From contig NZ_CABVQK010000002.1 in NCBI RefSeq assembly GCF_902499335.1, forward strand, positions 558,001 to 622,000: DNA of 64,000 nucleotides, read 5' to 3'. The position numbers and the translations under genes are program-made. This DNA comes from Burkholderia lata. GTDB taxonomy: Bacteria; Pseudomonadota; Gammaproteobacteria; Burkholderiales; Burkholderiaceae. The notes below the pieces were generated by a model. That model saw nothing but the letters and a program-made list of their open reading frames with translations. It did no database searches and was not told where the DNA came from. Every line of letters begins with the position of its first letter. Positions within the stretch are counted from its first letter, which is position 1. Shown piece after piece: positions 45,050 through 57,355 of this stretch.

Positions 45050-46573
45050 TCAGATCCGCACCTCCGGCGGCACGTAGCGGCATTCGTAGCGCTTGCGCAC
45101 CGTGCCGGCCTCGTCGACGCTTTCCAGGAACACGTCGAACTGCCAGAGCCGCGCCATGTGCTTGAGCACTTCGTCGCTGTCGTTCGACAGGTGGCGGTTG
45201 TCGGTCATGAAGTGGCGCAGCGTGAGACTGCGGTCGCCGCGCGTGTTCACCGCCCACACCTGGATGTTCGGCTCGCGGTGATGGATGTCGTACTGCCTCG
45301 ACAGCGCCTGCCGTACGTACTGGTAGCCCGAATCGTCGTGGATCGCCGACACCTCCAGCGAATCGCGCATGTCGTCGTCGAGCACCGAGAAGAGCCGCAT
45401 GTCGCGGATCAGGCTCGGCGACAGATATTGCGCGATGAAGCTCTCGTCCTTGAAGTTGCGCATCGCGTAGTGCATCGCCGGCAGCCACGGGGTGCCCGCG
45501 ATCTCCGGAAACCACTTGTAGTCTTCTTCCGTCGGCGCTTCGCAGATCCGCCGGATGTCGCTCATCATCGAGAAGCCGAGCGCATACGGGTTGATCCCGC
45601 TGTAGTACGGCTTCGTGACGGGCGGCTGGTAGACCACGTTGCTGTGCGAATGCAGGAACTCCATCATGAAGCGGTCTTCCAGCTTCCCCTGGTTGTACAG
45701 CGTGTTCAGCAGCGTGTAGTGCCAGAACGTCGCCCAGCCTTCGTTCATCACCTGCGTCTGCCGCTGCGGGTAGAAATACTGGCCGATCTTGCGCACGATG
45801 CGGATCACTTCCCGCTCCCACGGTTCGAGCAGCGGCGCGTTCTTCTCCGCGAAATACAGCAGGTTTTCCTGCGGCTCGGGCGGATAACGGCCTTCCTGCT
45901 CTTCCATCAGCTCGGGCTTCTTGCCCGGCAGCGTGCGCCACAGTTCGTTCACCTGCGACTGCAGGTACGCCTCGCGCTCGCGCCGCAGCGCAGCTTCCTT
46001 CGACAGCGAAGGCTTCTGCGGCCGCTTGTAGCGGTCGACGCCGTAGTTCATCAGCGCATGGCACGAATCGAGCAGTTCCTCGACGCGGTCGAGGCCGTAG
46101 CGCTCCTCGCATTCCGCGACGTAGTTCTTCGCGTACACGAGATAGTCGATGATCGCGTGTGCGTCGGTCCACAGCCGGAACAGGTAGTTGCCCTTGAAGA
46201 ACGAGTTGTGCCCGTACGCCGCGTGCGCGATGACGAGCGCCTGCATCGTCATCGTGTTCTCTTCCATCAGGTACGCGATGCACGGGTTCGAGTTGATGAC
46301 GATTTCGTACGCGAGCCCCATCTGGCCGCGACGGTAGCTCTTCTCGGTCGACAGGAAGTGCTTGCCGAACGACCAGTGACGGTAGTTGACGGGCATCCCG
46401 ACCGACGCATACGCATCCATCATTTGCTCGGCGCTGATCAGTTCGAGCTGGATCGGGTAGATGTCGAGCTCGTATTGTTCGGCGACCTGCGAGATGTGCG
46501 TGTCGTATTCCTCGAGCAGTTCGAATGTCCAGTCGGACGGGCACGGCAGCGGCTTGCGTTCGGCAACGTTCAT
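45050..46573 (-). CDS. spoVR: SpoVR/YcgB-family protein
   Basis: 507 residues, near the E. coli YcgB length (510). The family start is MNVAERKPLPCPSDWTFELL and includes HWSFGKHFLSTEKSYRRGQMGLAYEIVINSNPCIAYLMEEN. Its function is unknown; in Enterobacteria the genes yeaG-yeaH-ycgB respond to nitrogen/stationary stress. ATG 46573 has AAGGAAG ahead. A longer start at 46726 overlaps the yeaH stop (ATGA) and would add 51 low-complexity residues; I cannot exclude it. Confidence 0.9.
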   Translation of the reverse strand: MNVAERKPLPCPSDWTFELLEEYDTHISQVAEQYELDIYPIQLELISAEQMMDAYASVGMPVNYRHWSFGKHFLSTEKSYRRGQMGLAYEIVINSNPCIAYLMEENTMTMQALVIAHAAYGHNSFFKGNYLFRLWTDAHAIIDYLVYAKNYVAECEERYGLDRVEELLDSCHALMNYGVDRYKRPQKPSLSKEAALRREREAYLQSQVNELWRTLPGKKPELMEEQEGRYPPEPQENLLYFAEKNAPLLEPWEREVIRIVRKIGQYFYPQRQTQVMNEGWATFWHYTLLNTLYNQGKLEDRFMMEFLHSHSNVVYQPPVTKPYYSGINPYALGFSMMSDIRRICEAPTEEDYKWFPEIAGTPWLPAMHYAMRNFKDESFIAQYLSPSLIRDMRLFSVLDDDMRDSLEVSAIHDDSGYQYVRQALSRQYDIHHREPNIQVWAVNTRGDRSLTLRHFMTDNRHLSNDSDEVLKHMARLWQFDVFLESVDEAGTVRKRYECRYVPPEVRI

Positions 46574-46722
46574 ACGCGCTTCCTTTTGCCCTGAACCGGG
46601 CAAGTCGGCGGCCGGCGGCGGTTCGGCCTGCCCGCGTTGCTGCGATGCGGCAGAGCCGGCCGGGTCGTCGCCGGAAGGGCGCGGCGCATAGCCGCGCGAC
46701 TCGTTGTGCAGATGGCGGGTCG

Positions 46723-47991
46723 TCATGACATTTCCACCTGCTTTTCGAACAATTCGCGAAACACCGGGTAGATGTCGGCAGCCGATTCCACTTTTTTCAT
46801 CGCGAGATGCTGCTGCGACAAGGCCAGTTGCGCGTATTCCAGCCACAGGTTCTGCTCTTCCGGCGCGACCTGGATATACGCGAAGTAACGCGTCTTCGTG
46901 AGGATATCCTCTTCCAGGATTTTGCGACACTTGGGCGAATCGTCGGTCCAGTTGTCGCCGTCGGACGCCTGCGCGCCGTAGATGTTCCACTCGGTCGGCG
47001 AGTAGCGCTCGTTCATCACCTTGCGCATCAGCTCGAGCGCGCTCGACACCACCGTGCCGCCGCTCTCGGTCGAATGGAAGAAGGTGTCTTCGTCGACTTC
47101 CTCGGCGCGCGTGTGGTGACGGATGAACACGACCTCGATGCGCTCGTAGTTCCGCTTGAGGAACAGGTAAAGGAGGATGAAGAAGCGCTTCGACAGGTCC
47201 TTGCGCTGCTCGTCCATCGAGCCTGAAACGTCCATCAGGCAGAACATCACGGCCTGGCTCGACGGTTGCGGCTGCTTCACGCGATTGATGTAGCGCAGGT
47301 CGAACGGATCGATGAACGGAATCCGCCAGATGCGCCCCTTCAGGTGATGGATCTCGGCCTCGAGCACCGCGATCTCCGCGCGCCGGTCTTCCGGATCGAT
47401 CTTCATCGCCTCGAGCTGCGCCTCGAGTTCGCGCAGCTCGTTGACGAGCGGCGAGCCGAGCGCGATGCGACGCCCGAGCGCGCTGCGCAGCGAACGCACG
47501 ACATCGATGTTGTTCGGCGTGCCTTCCGCCGACCAGCCCGCGCGCACGTTCTTCCAGCTCGGTACCGTCAGCAGGTGCGTCTTCACGAGGCGCGGCAGTT
47601 CGAGATCGTCGAAGAAATACTGCATGAACTCGTCACGCGACAACTCGAACACGAAGTCGTCCTGCCCTTCGCCCTCGTTGCTCGCCTGACTGCCTCCCCC
47701 GCCCGAGCCGCCCTGCGGACGCGGGATCTTGTCGCCGCGCACGTAGTCCTCGTTGCCGGGGTGCACGTATTCACGACGCCCGCCAGGGCCGTGCCGAAAA
47801 TTCGGCTCCGCGATGTCCTTGCGCGGGATCGTGATGCTCTGCGTGCTCTGGATATCCTTGATGCTACGATCGCGCACCGCGTCGGACACGGCACGACGAA
47901 TGTAGTTCTTGACGCGACGCAGAAAGCGTTCGCGGTTGGCGATACTCTTGTTCTTGCCGGCCAGCCTGCGGTCGATGATTTGATGAAGCAC
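46723..47991 (-). CDS. yeaH: YeaH-family (DUF444) protein
   Basis: 422 residues starting with GTG: HQIIDRRLAGKNKSIANRERFLRRV is the conserved N-terminus. A von Willebrand-type A-like part carries CLMDVSGSMDEQRKDL (MIDAS-like DxSxS) around residue 250. It works with the PrkA kinase in E. coli nutrient stress. Between prkA and spoVR. A stem-loop lies in the gap from prkA. Confidence 0.92.
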   Translation of the reverse strand: MLHQIIDRRLAGKNKSIANRERFLRRVKNYIRRAVSDAVRDRSIKDIQSTQSITIPRKDIAEPNFRHGPGGRREYVHPGNEDYVRGDKIPRPQGGSGGGGSQASNEGEGQDDFVFELSRDEFMQYFFDDLELPRLVKTHLLTVPSWKNVRAGWSAEGTPNNIDVVRSLRSALGRRIALGSPLVNELRELEAQLEAMKIDPEDRRAEIAVLEAEIHHLKGRIWRIPFIDPFDLRYINRVKQPQPSSQAVMFCLMDVSGSMDEQRKDLSKRFFILLYLFLKRNYERIEVVFIRHHTRAEEVDEDTFFHSTESGGTVVSSALELMRKVMNERYSPTEWNIYGAQASDGDNWTDDSPKCRKILEEDILTKTRYFAYIQVAPEEQNLWLEYAQLALSQQHLAMKKVESAADIYPVFRELFEKQVEMS

Positions 47992-48071
47992 TCCCGGTCT
48001 CCCGCTCGAAAGTCGATACGCCGGGACGCTCGCCGCACATGCCGTATCCCGTCATGCAGGCGGCGTCTCAG

Positions 48072-48100
48072 AAAACACCCGTACGGCGACGCCGTACGGG
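48072..48100 (-). terminator. Stem-loop between prkA and yeaH
   Basis: CCCGTACGGC (48078-48087) with GCCGTACGGG (48091-48100), loop GAC. The minus strand continues TGTTTTC. It is 17 bases after the prkA stop, so a portion of transcripts may end here. Confidence 0.65.
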
Positions 48101-48116
48101 CGCGGTACCGCGCGCG

Positions 48117-50039
48117 TCATGACGACTTGCGCACGCGCAGGTACCAGTCGCAAAGCAGCCTCACCTGCTTCGGCGTATAGCCCTTCGCGACCATCCGGTT
48201 CACAAAGTCCTCATGCTTGCGCTGTTCCTCCGCCGAACCCTTTGCGTTGAATGAAATCACCGGCAACAGTTCCTCGGTGTTCGAGAACATCTTCTTCTCG
48301 ATCACGACGCGCAACTTCTCGTAGCTCGTCCACACGGGGTTCTTCCCGGCATTCGCCGCCCGCGCACGCAACACGAAGTTCACGATCTCGTTGCGGTAAT
48401 CCTTCGGATTACTGATGCCGGCCGGCTTCTCGATCTTCTCCAGCTCCGCGTTCAGCGCGGCGCGGTCGAAGCTCTCGCCCGTGTCGTGATCGCGGAATTC
48501 CTGGTCCTGGATCCAGAAGTCCGCATACGTGACGTAGCGGTCGAAGATGTTCTGGCCGTACTCCGAATACGACTCGAGGTAGGCCGTCTGGATCTCCTTG
48601 CCGATGAATTCCGCGTAGCGCGACGCGAGCACGTCCTTCACGAAGGACAGGTACTTCTGCTCGGTTTCCGGCGGGAACTGCTCGCGTTCGATCTGCTGTT
48701 CGAGCACGTACATCAGGTGCACGGGGTTGGCTGCCACCTCGCTCGAATCGAAGTTGAACACGCGCGACAGGATCTTGAACGCGAAGCGTGTCGACACGCC
48801 CGTCATCCCTTCGTCCACGCCCGCGTAGTCGCGGTATTCCTGGTACGACTTCGCCTTCGGATCGGTGTCCTTGAGGTTTTCGCCGTCATACACCTGCATC
48901 TTCGAGAACAGGCTCGAATTCTCCGGCTCGTGCAGGCGCGACAGCACCGAGAACTGCGACATCATCTTCAGCGTGCCCGGCGCGCAGACGGCCTCGGCCA
49001 GCGACGAGTTGCGGATCAGCTTCTCGTAGATCTTGGTCTCTTCCGATACGCGCAGGCAGTACGGCACCTTCACGACGAAGATCCGGTCGAGCAGTGCCTC
49101 GTTGTTGCGGTTGTTGCGGAACGCCTTCCACTCCGACTCGTTCGAGTGCGCGAGGATGATCCCGTCGAACGGAATCGCGCCGAAGCCCTCGGTGCCCTTG
49201 AAGTTGCCTTCCTGCGTGGCGGTGAGCAGCGGGTGCAACACCTTGATCGGCGCCTTGAACATTTCGACGAACTCGAGCAGGCCCTGGTTCGCCAGGCACA
49301 GGCCACCCGAGTAGCTGTACGCGTCGGCGTCGTCCTGCGCGTACTGTTCGAGCTTGCGGATGTCGACCTTGCCGACCAGCGACGAGATGTCCTGGTTGTT
49401 CTCGTCACCCGGCTCCGTCTTTGCGATGCCGACCTGCCGCAGGATCGACGGATAGCGGCGCACCACGCGGAACTGGCGGATGTCGCCGTTGTATTCGTGC
49501 AGCCGCTTGACGGCCCACGGACTCAGGATGTTCTTCAGGTAGCGGCGCGGAATGCCGTACTGTTCTTCGAGGATCGGGCCGTCTTCGTCGTAGTCGAACA
49601 GCCCGAGCGGCGATTCGTTGACGGGCGAGCCCTTCAGCGAATAGAACGGCACGCGCTCCATCAGTTGCTTCAGACGCTCGGCGATCGACGACTTGCCGCC
49701 GCCCACCGGGCCAAGCAGATAGAGGATCTGCTTCTTCTCTTCGAGCCCTTGCGCAGCGTGGCGGAAATAGGCGACCACCTGCTCGATCACCTCCTCCATT
49801 CCGTAGAACTCACGGAATGCGGGATAGACCTTGATGACCTTGTTCGCAAAGATCCGCGACAGGCGCGGGTCGTTGCGGGTATCGATGTGTTCAGGTTCCC
49901 CGATTGCTGCCAGCATGCGTTCACCAGCCGTCGCGTACGCGGATGGATCGTTCTTGCAGAGCGCGAGATACTCCTCAAGCGAGAGCTCTTCCTCTCGCGT
50001 TTTTTCGAAGCGGTTCGCGAAGCTGCTGTAAATATCCAT
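48117..50039 (-). CDS. prkA: PrkA-family serine protein kinase (YeaG)
   Basis: 640 residues, the family's length (644 in E. coli). Walker A GPVGGGKSSIAERL around residue 110, then AAA-type ATPase elements and a C-terminal kinase-like region. It is a stress-related serine kinase in the cytoplasm. ATG 50039 has a strong GAGGGAGG upstream, which decides it over an upstream frame start at 50099. First gene of a three-gene cluster with yeaH and spoVR. Confidence 0.94.
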   Translation of the reverse strand: MDIYSSFANRFEKTREEELSLEEYLALCKNDPSAYATAGERMLAAIGEPEHIDTRNDPRLSRIFANKVIKVYPAFREFYGMEEVIEQVVAYFRHAAQGLEEKKQILYLLGPVGGGKSSIAERLKQLMERVPFYSLKGSPVNESPLGLFDYDEDGPILEEQYGIPRRYLKNILSPWAVKRLHEYNGDIRQFRVVRRYPSILRQVGIAKTEPGDENNQDISSLVGKVDIRKLEQYAQDDADAYSYSGGLCLANQGLLEFVEMFKAPIKVLHPLLTATQEGNFKGTEGFGAIPFDGIILAHSNESEWKAFRNNRNNEALLDRIFVVKVPYCLRVSEETKIYEKLIRNSSLAEAVCAPGTLKMMSQFSVLSRLHEPENSSLFSKMQVYDGENLKDTDPKAKSYQEYRDYAGVDEGMTGVSTRFAFKILSRVFNFDSSEVAANPVHLMYVLEQQIEREQFPPETEQKYLSFVKDVLASRYAEFIGKEIQTAYLESYSEYGQNIFDRYVTYADFWIQDQEFRDHDTGESFDRAALNAELEKIEKPAGISNPKDYRNEIVNFVLRARAANAGKNPVWTSYEKLRVVIEKKMFSNTEELLPVISFNAKGSAEEQRKHEDFVNRMVAKGYTPKQVRLLCDWYLRVRKSS

Positions 50040-50590
50040 GCTACCTCCCTCGCCTGAGTCTGAAGACGTGCCTGCCTTCGTACGACTGCGCAGAAGCAAG
50101 CGCGTTCGAATTCATCCTAAACCCTTTCTTATTTTTTTTCACGAACTCTTCGTATGAAGTGCGTCATTCTCGACAACACCGCTTGGACAACACATTTCGT
50201 CGTTTTACAATCGATCTCCCGAGCCGCAGAAACTGCATCCATCGCGTCTCGTCGAACGACGGAACGTCTTGTGTGTTGGACACATCCGACGTCGTCACTT
50301 CCCCCCTTCATCCCTATACGTTCGAGCGATCGTTTTCGACGACACGTTGCGCGCGCCGTTACAAATTTTTTTCGCAGTGCCCTTACGGAAATACCCGTAC
50401 GACGGATGCGGGAACTTCACCTGCATCCATGCACGCATCCGTCGATGCAGGTCACGCGATGCACGCGACGATGCACGATCGCCATTCATGCATGTCGCCT
50501 GTCACATTTTTCCGCCGCAGAAACAACAACGCCCGCGTATCGCGGGCGTTGTTCGTCACCAAATGGGGATAGATGCGCGGCAAGCGCGAA
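50040..50590. other. Intergenic region between chemoreceptor and prkA
   Basis: About 550 bases, richer in A/T than neighbours near 50130-50360. It holds the promoter of prkA, which I cannot locate securely, and the chemoreceptor's terminator at 50525-50553. No RNA or protein gene is supported. Confidence 0.45.
50525..50553 (-). terminator. Terminator of the chemoreceptor gene
   Basis: AACAACGCCCGCG (50525-50537), loop TAT, CGCGGGCGTTGTT (50541-50553): a 13-bp perfect stem. The minus strand goes on TTGTTGTTT. Confidence 0.8.
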
Positions 50591-52357
50591 TCAGAAGGTT
50601 TCCCAGTCGTCCGCGTCGGCGGTAGCGGCAGTCTGCGCCGGCGCCGCCGAAGCAGCGGCGGGCTTGCGCACCGGCGCCGTTGCGGCCGCGCGTTTCGGCG
50701 CTGCATCGCGATCGTCGCGCGCAGCAGCCTGGACAGGCACGGCAACCGCTGCGGAGGGCGCACGCGGCGCGTGACGCACCGCAACCGGAGTCGTGCCGCC
50801 GGAGCGTGACGTGTCGTCGTCGAGCTGGAACACCGCTGCCGTTTCGCGCAGGCGTCCGGCCTGTTCGTCGAGCGATTGCGCGGCGGCCGCGGCTTCCTCG
50901 ACGAGCGCCGCGTTCTGCTGCGTGACCTCGTCCATCTGCGCGACCGCGCGTGCCACCTGGTCGATCCCGCCGCTCTGCTCCTCGGACGCCGCCGCGATCT
51001 CGCCCATGATGTCCGTCACGCGCTGCACCGCACCGATCACGTCGCTCATCGTGCGCCCTGCTTCGTCGACCAGCGTGGAACCCGACCGGATGCGCTCCAC
51101 CGACGCGTCGATCAGCACCTTGATCTCCTTGGCCGCGGTCGACGAACGCTGTGCCAGGCTGCGCACCTCGCCCGCGACGACCGCGAAACCGCGGCCTTCC
51201 TCGCCGGCCCGCGCGGCTTCGACTGCTGCATTCAGCGCAAGAATGTTGGTCTGGAATGCGATTCCCTCAATGATCGCGATGATGTCCGCGATCTTCGCCG
51301 AGCTGTCGTTGATCTCGCCCATCGTGCCGACCACCTGGCCGACCACCGTATTGCCCTTGTTTGCAATCTCCGACGCATTCGCGGCCAGCGAACTCGCCTG
51401 GCGCGCATTGTCCGCATTCTGTTTCACGGTGCCGGTCAGCTGTTCCATGCTCGACGCGGTTTCCTGCAGCGCCGCGGCCTGTTCCTCGGTGCGCGACGAC
51501 AGGTCGATGTTGCCGGCCGCAATCTGGCGCGCCGCGGTCGCGATCGACTCGCTGCCGCCGCGCACGGTGCGCACCGTGTCGACGAGCCCGCGCTGCATCC
51601 TGCCGAGGCCCTCGAGAAGCTGGCCCATCTCGTCATGGCGGTCCACGACGATCGGCCGGCGCAGGTCGCCGGCGGCAATCGCGTCGAAATGCGCGAGCGC
51701 ATCGGCAATCGGGCGGCCGATCGCGCGGCTCAGCGTCAGCCACGACACTACCGCGGCGGCAAGGCCGGCCACCAGCGCGGCGATCGCCAGCACGCGCAGC
51801 GTGTCGTTCGTCGATTCCGCGTGGTCGAAGCCGGCTTGCGCATCGGTGAACTGGAAGTTGCGCAGCGCCTCGCTCGCCGTCGACAGGTCGCTATAGCTCG
51901 CCTGGAGCTGCTTCGCGCCGTTGCCGATCTGGTCGGCCTGATTCGCGCCGACAACGCTCGCGAACGCGTCGCACACGCGTTGCAAGGCCAGCCGCTTCGC
52001 GGCGACGTCCTGGGCGAGCCGGTCTTCCTCCGGGCCGCGCGGCAACGCGAGGTACTTCTGCCACCACGCGTCGGACTGCGTACGCATCGCGCGGCTTCGC
52101 GCGACGGCGTCCGCCGCATCGGGCGTGCCGGCCAGGAGCGCCGCCCGGTCGAGCGCCAGGCGTTCGCGCGCGGAGAAGATCTCGGCCACCGATACATCGA
52201 CCGCGCTCGGCATCTGGTTCGTGAAAATTTCGCGCGTCGTATCGTTCGCGCGTGCCATACCGTACACGCCGAGCCCGCCGATCACCCCCAGGAGCACCGC
52301 CAGAAACGCCATCGTGAAACCGATGCGCGCACGAATCGTCAGGTTTTTGAACACCAT
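50591..52357 (-). CDS. Methyl-accepting chemotaxis protein (Tar/Tsr type)
   Basis: 588 residues. A transmembrane helix ([21 protein letters not shown]) begins the protein. A ~150-residue periplasmic four-helix domain follows, then a second membrane helix near 190-215 and a HAMP domain. The cytoplasmic tip is conserved ([19 protein letters not shown]). The C-terminus is DWETF, the pentapeptide that recruits CheR/CheB. Ligand unknown. Two ATG codons lie together (52360 and 52357) after AGGAAGG; the second has the better spacing. Confidence 0.93.
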   Translation of the reverse strand: MVFKNLTIRARIGFTMAFLAVLLGVIGGLGVYGMARANDTTREIFTNQMPSAVDVSVAEIFSARERLALDRAALLAGTPDAADAVARSRAMRTQSDAWWQKYLALPRGPEEDRLAQDVAAKRLALQRVCDAFASVVGANQADQIGNGAKQLQASYSDLSTASEALRNFQFTDAQAGFDHAESTNDTLRVLAIAALVAGLAAAVVSWLTLSRAIGRPIADALAHFDAIAAGDLRRPIVVDRHDEMGQLLEGLGRMQRGLVDTVRTVRGGSESIATAARQIAAGNIDLSSRTEEQAAALQETASSMEQLTGTVKQNADNARQASSLAANASEIANKGNTVVGQVVGTMGEINDSSAKIADIIAIIEGIAFQTNILALNAAVEAARAGEEGRGFAVVAGEVRSLAQRSSTAAKEIKVLIDASVERIRSGSTLVDEAGRTMSDVIGAVQRVTDIMGEIAAASEEQSGGIDQVARAVAQMDEVTQQNAALVEEAAAAAQSLDEQAGRLRETAAVFQLDDDTSRSGGTTPVAVRHAPRAPSAAVAVPVQAAARDDRDAAPKRAAATAPVRKPAAASAAPAQTAATADADDWETF

Positions 52358-52478
52358 CATCCTTCCTGTGTTGCGTCGTGATGGACGGGACGGGCCCGTC
52401 GCTTCGAAGCATTGCTTCACCTGATGCATTTACGACCGTGCACCGCACAACTTGATGGTTTTTGCGCTATTTTTTCGA

Positions 52479-52517
52479 ATTATTCATCTGTTTATTACAA
52501 ATAGCTAAATGAATAAT
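52479..52517. repeat. Inverted repeat upstream of the chemoreceptor
   Basis: ATTATTCAT (52479-52487) and ATGAATAAT (52509-52517), perfect 9-base arms with 21 bases between. It lies in an AT-rich patch 120 bases before the gene, in the shared gap with rbsK. Could be a regulator site or a weak terminator. Confidence 0.5.
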
Positions 52518-52635
52518 GCGTAATTTGGCGTGCGCTGAAAGCAAGACGATGGAAAGCCCTCCGCTGTCGGCGGGCGTCGCTAAGACACGACCGGCCGTCG
52601 TTGGCGACGAGCCGGCCGCGATGCGTGATCAGGCC

Positions 52636-53565
52636 CTATCCGGCCAGTTCGGCAAGCGTTGGAATCGACGGCTGCGCGCCCGCTCGCGTGACCGACAGTG
52701 CCGCCGCGCGTTGCGCGAAGCGGATGGCCGTGTCGACGTCCGCGCCGGCCGCGAGCCGCGCGGAAAAGCCGCCGATGAAGGTATCTCCGGCCGCCGTCGT
52801 GTCGACGGCCTGCACGGCCGGCGCCGGATAATGGCGCGCGGCGCCATCGGCCGTCAGCGCAAGCACGCCGCGCGCGCCCAGCGTGACCAGCACGTTGCGC
52901 GCGCCGCCTGCCTGCAGCACGCGCGCGGCGGCTTCCGCCTCGGCCGGGTCGCCCACCGGCAGCGCGGTCAGCGCGGCCGCCTCGACCTCGTTCGGGATCA
53001 GGTAATCGACGAGCGGCAGCCAGCCATCCGGCAACGGTGCGACGGCCGGGGCAGGATTGAGCACCACCGTGCGGCCGAGCCGACGGCCGGCCGACAGCGC
53101 TGCGAACACCGCGTCCGGCGGCGTCTCGAGCTGGCAGATCAGCACGTCGGACGACGCCAGCGCAGCCTCGTGCCGTGCGACCGTTTCGGTCGTGACCTCG
53201 CCGTTGCCTCCTGCGACGATCACGATCGCGTTCTGGCTCGCATCGTCGACGACGATCAATGCGACGCCGGTCGACGCCGACGCGCTCGTCGCGAGCCCCG
53301 CGCAGTCGATCCCCTCGGCTTCGAGGCCCGCGCGCAGTGCCGCGCCGTGCGCATCCGCGCCGACGCAGCCGATCATCGCGACCTGCGCGCCGAGCCGCGC
53401 GGCGGCGACGGCCTGGTTGCCGCCCTTGCCGCCCGCCGCCTGCGCGAACGCGTGACCGGCGAGCGTTTCGCCCGGCAACGGCAGACGCGGCGCGCGCACG
53501 ACGAGATCCATGTTGAGACTGCCGACTACCGTCACGCGGCCGGTGCCTGCTGCGGGCGCCGTCAT
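52636..53565 (-). CDS. rbsK: Ribokinase
   Basis: 309 residues of the PfkB family. N-terminal GSLNMDLVVRAPRLPLPGET and GGKGGNQAVAAARLG, and C-terminal DTTAAGDTFIGGFSARLA (catalytic Asp in GDTF). It phosphorylates ribose to ribose 5-phosphate. The ATG overlaps the rbsR stop (ATGA). Last gene of the rbs operon. Confidence 0.94.
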   Translation of the reverse strand: MTAPAAGTGRVTVVGSLNMDLVVRAPRLPLPGETLAGHAFAQAAGGKGGNQAVAAARLGAQVAMIGCVGADAHGAALRAGLEAEGIDCAGLATSASASTGVALIVVDDASQNAIVIVAGGNGEVTTETVARHEAALASSDVLICQLETPPDAVFAALSAGRRLGRTVVLNPAPAVAPLPDGWLPLVDYLIPNEVEAAALTALPVGDPAEAEAAARVLQAGGARNVLVTLGARGVLALTADGAARHYPAPAVQAVDTTAAGDTFIGGFSARLAAGADVDTAIRFAQRAAALSVTRAGAQPSIPTLAELAG

Positions 53566-54593
53566 GCGCGCCCGCCGGAGGCCGGCGGCTCGCGGTAGAC
53601 CGCCGTCGATTCGCGCAGCACGAGGCGCGGCGACACGACGCGGCGGCGGCTCGGCACGGCGGTCGAACCGCCACCGATCCGCTCGATCAGCGTCTGCGCG
53701 GCCATTTCGCCGAGCGCGCGCACCGACTGGCCGACCGTCGACAGCGCCGGATACGTGTAGCGGGAGAATTCGATGTCGTCGAACCCGATGATCGAACAGT
53801 CGTCGGGCACGCGCATGCCGCGCTCGGCCGCCGCGCGCAGCGCGCCGACGCCCATCAGGTCGTTGCCCGCGAAGATCGCGCTCGGCCGCACCGATTCGAA
53901 CAGCCGCGACGCCGCGTGATAGCCGCCGAGGCACGAGAAGTCGCTTTCCGCGATCGCGCCCGGCACGATGTCGACACCGCGCTCGGCCATCGCACGGATG
54001 AAGCCGTGCACGCGCATTGCGCTGACCGCCGTGTCGGTCGGCCCCGTGATGCAGCCGATCTTCGCGTGCCCGAGCTCGAGCAGGTGGCGCGTCGCCAGGT
54101 ACGCGCCGCGCTCGTGGTCGATCTGCACGAGGTCGGCCGCAAGCCCCTCGATGTTGCGGTCGACGACGACGAGCGGCGCATGGATGTCCGCGAGCGTCTG
54201 CGCGAGCACCGCGTCCTCGCCGGCCGATGCGACGATCAGCCCGTCGATGCGCTTTTCCTGCAGCACGCGCAGGTAGTTGCGCTGCTTCACGGGATCGTCG
54301 TCCGAGTTGCAGAAGAACACGCAATAGCCATTGGCCGCGCACTGGTCCTCGATGCCGCGCGCAAGCTCCGCGAAGTACGGATTCGTGCTGTTCGGCACGA
54401 CGAGGCCGATGGTCGCCGTCGAGCGTGCCTTCAGCGAGCGCGCCACGGCCGACGGCACGTAATTCAGCTCGCGGATCGCGCCCTCGACCTTCGCACGCAC
54501 ATCCGCGGACACCGGCCGCGAATTGTTCACCACGTGCGAGACGGTCGTAAACGACACGCCCGCCATGGCTGCCACATCCTTGATCGTCGCCAT
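53562..54593 (-). CDS. rbsR: LacI-family ribose repressor (RbsR-like)
   Basis: 343 residues. The N-terminal LacI helix-turn-helix reads ATIKDVAAMAGVSFTTVSHVVNN with hinge region after it. The effector domain resembles ribose-binding protein. It likely binds the palindrome 5' of rbsB. Unusual in being inside the operon between rbsC and rbsK, so it represses its own synthesis. It follows the rbsC stop by 35 bases. Confidence 0.9.
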   Translation of the reverse strand: MATIKDVAAMAGVSFTTVSHVVNNSRPVSADVRAKVEGAIRELNYVPSAVARSLKARSTATIGLVVPNSTNPYFAELARGIEDQCAANGYCVFFCNSDDDPVKQRNYLRVLQEKRIDGLIVASAGEDAVLAQTLADIHAPLVVVDRNIEGLAADLVQIDHERGAYLATRHLLELGHAKIGCITGPTDTAVSAMRVHGFIRAMAERGVDIVPGAIAESDFSCLGGYHAASRLFESVRPSAIFAGNDLMGVGALRAAAERGMRVPDDCSIIGFDDIEFSRYTYPALSTVGQSVRALGEMAAQTLIERIGGGSTAVPSRRRVVSPRLVLRESTAVYREPPASGGRA

Positions 54594-54628
54594 TTCCCGT
54601 TTCTCTCTGGTCTGTTCTGTCTGTCTAT

Positions 54629-55644
54629 CTACCGCACGCGCGTGCGCCGGCTGCGATACGTATCGAGCACGACCGCCACCACGATCACCGCGCCGGTGAT
54701 GATCCGTTTCGTCGGCTCGTTCGCGCCGATCTGCGCCAGCCCCGCAGCCAGCACGGAGATGATCAACACGCCAAAGAACGTGCTGATCACCGAGCCGCGC
54801 CCGCCCATCAGGCTCGTGCCGCCGATCACGACGGCGGCAATCACCTGCAGTTCGAGGCCGACGCCCGCGTTCGGGTCGGCCGCCTCGAGGCGCGAAATCT
54901 GGAACAGCGACGCAAGCCCTGCGAGTGCGCCCATCAATGCGAATACGAGAATTTTATACGGCCTCGGGTTAACCCCCGCAAGTCGGACGGCTTCTTCGTT
55001 CGTGCCGATCCCGACGAGATAGCGTCCGAACACGGTGCGCGTCAGCACGAACTGGGCCGCGATCATCACCGCGACCGCGATCAGGAACGCCGGCGAGATG
55101 CCGAGCGCGATCGGGTTCGACAGGAAATCGAACGCGTCGCCGATATAGGCCGTACGCGAATTCGTCAGCTGGTATGCGACGCCGCGCGCGGCCTCCAGCA
55201 CACCGAGCGACACGATGAACGACGGGATCCGCCAGCCGACCGTGACCGCGCCCGTCAGCGCGCCCGTGACGGTCGCGACCGCGATGCCGATCAGCGCGGC
55301 CGGCAGCGGCCCCCACTGCCATTTCAGCGCGGCGACGCTGACCATCGACGCGGCGAGCGCGAGCACCGAGCCGACCGACAGGTCGATCCCGGCGATGATC
55401 AGCACGAAGGTCATCCCGACCGACATCACGACGAGATCGGGAATCTGGTTCGCGATCGTGCTGAACGTATCGTAGGTCAGGAAATGCGAGCTCAACGTCG
55501 AAAACAGCACGATCATCGCGGCGAGCGCGCCGGCGAGCCCGAGATAGTTCGACAGGCCGAACCGCGTGCCGGACAGCGTGCGCGCGCGGCGCCCCGTCAC
55601 GTCCTGCTGCGCGCCTGCGTCGGTCGGGGTTACGGGAGGCTGGG

Positions 55645-55648
<4 letters not shown>
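54629..55648 (-). CDS. rbsC: Ribose ABC transporter permease
   Basis: 339 residues of the RbsC family, about ten hydrophobic segments. The conserved GIDLSVGSVLALAA and GTNEEAVRLAGVNPRPYK motifs are there. It makes the inner-membrane channel with RbsA. ATG 55648 overlaps the rbsA stop (ATGA). Confidence 0.93.
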
Positions 55649-57258
<1,610 letters not shown>

Positions 57259-57355
57259 CGCGATCCTGGTTGCGGCCGCGCGCACGCGGCGCGCGGGTGT
57301 GACGCTCACAAGTGCATGTGCATGCAGTGGCCGTGATCGCGCTCACTCCGGATAA

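Noticed and set aside
53562-53575. rbsR/rbsK overlap as a fusion or frameshift
   Set aside because: It is a normal ATGA start-stop overlap; both reading frames are complete and have their own domains.
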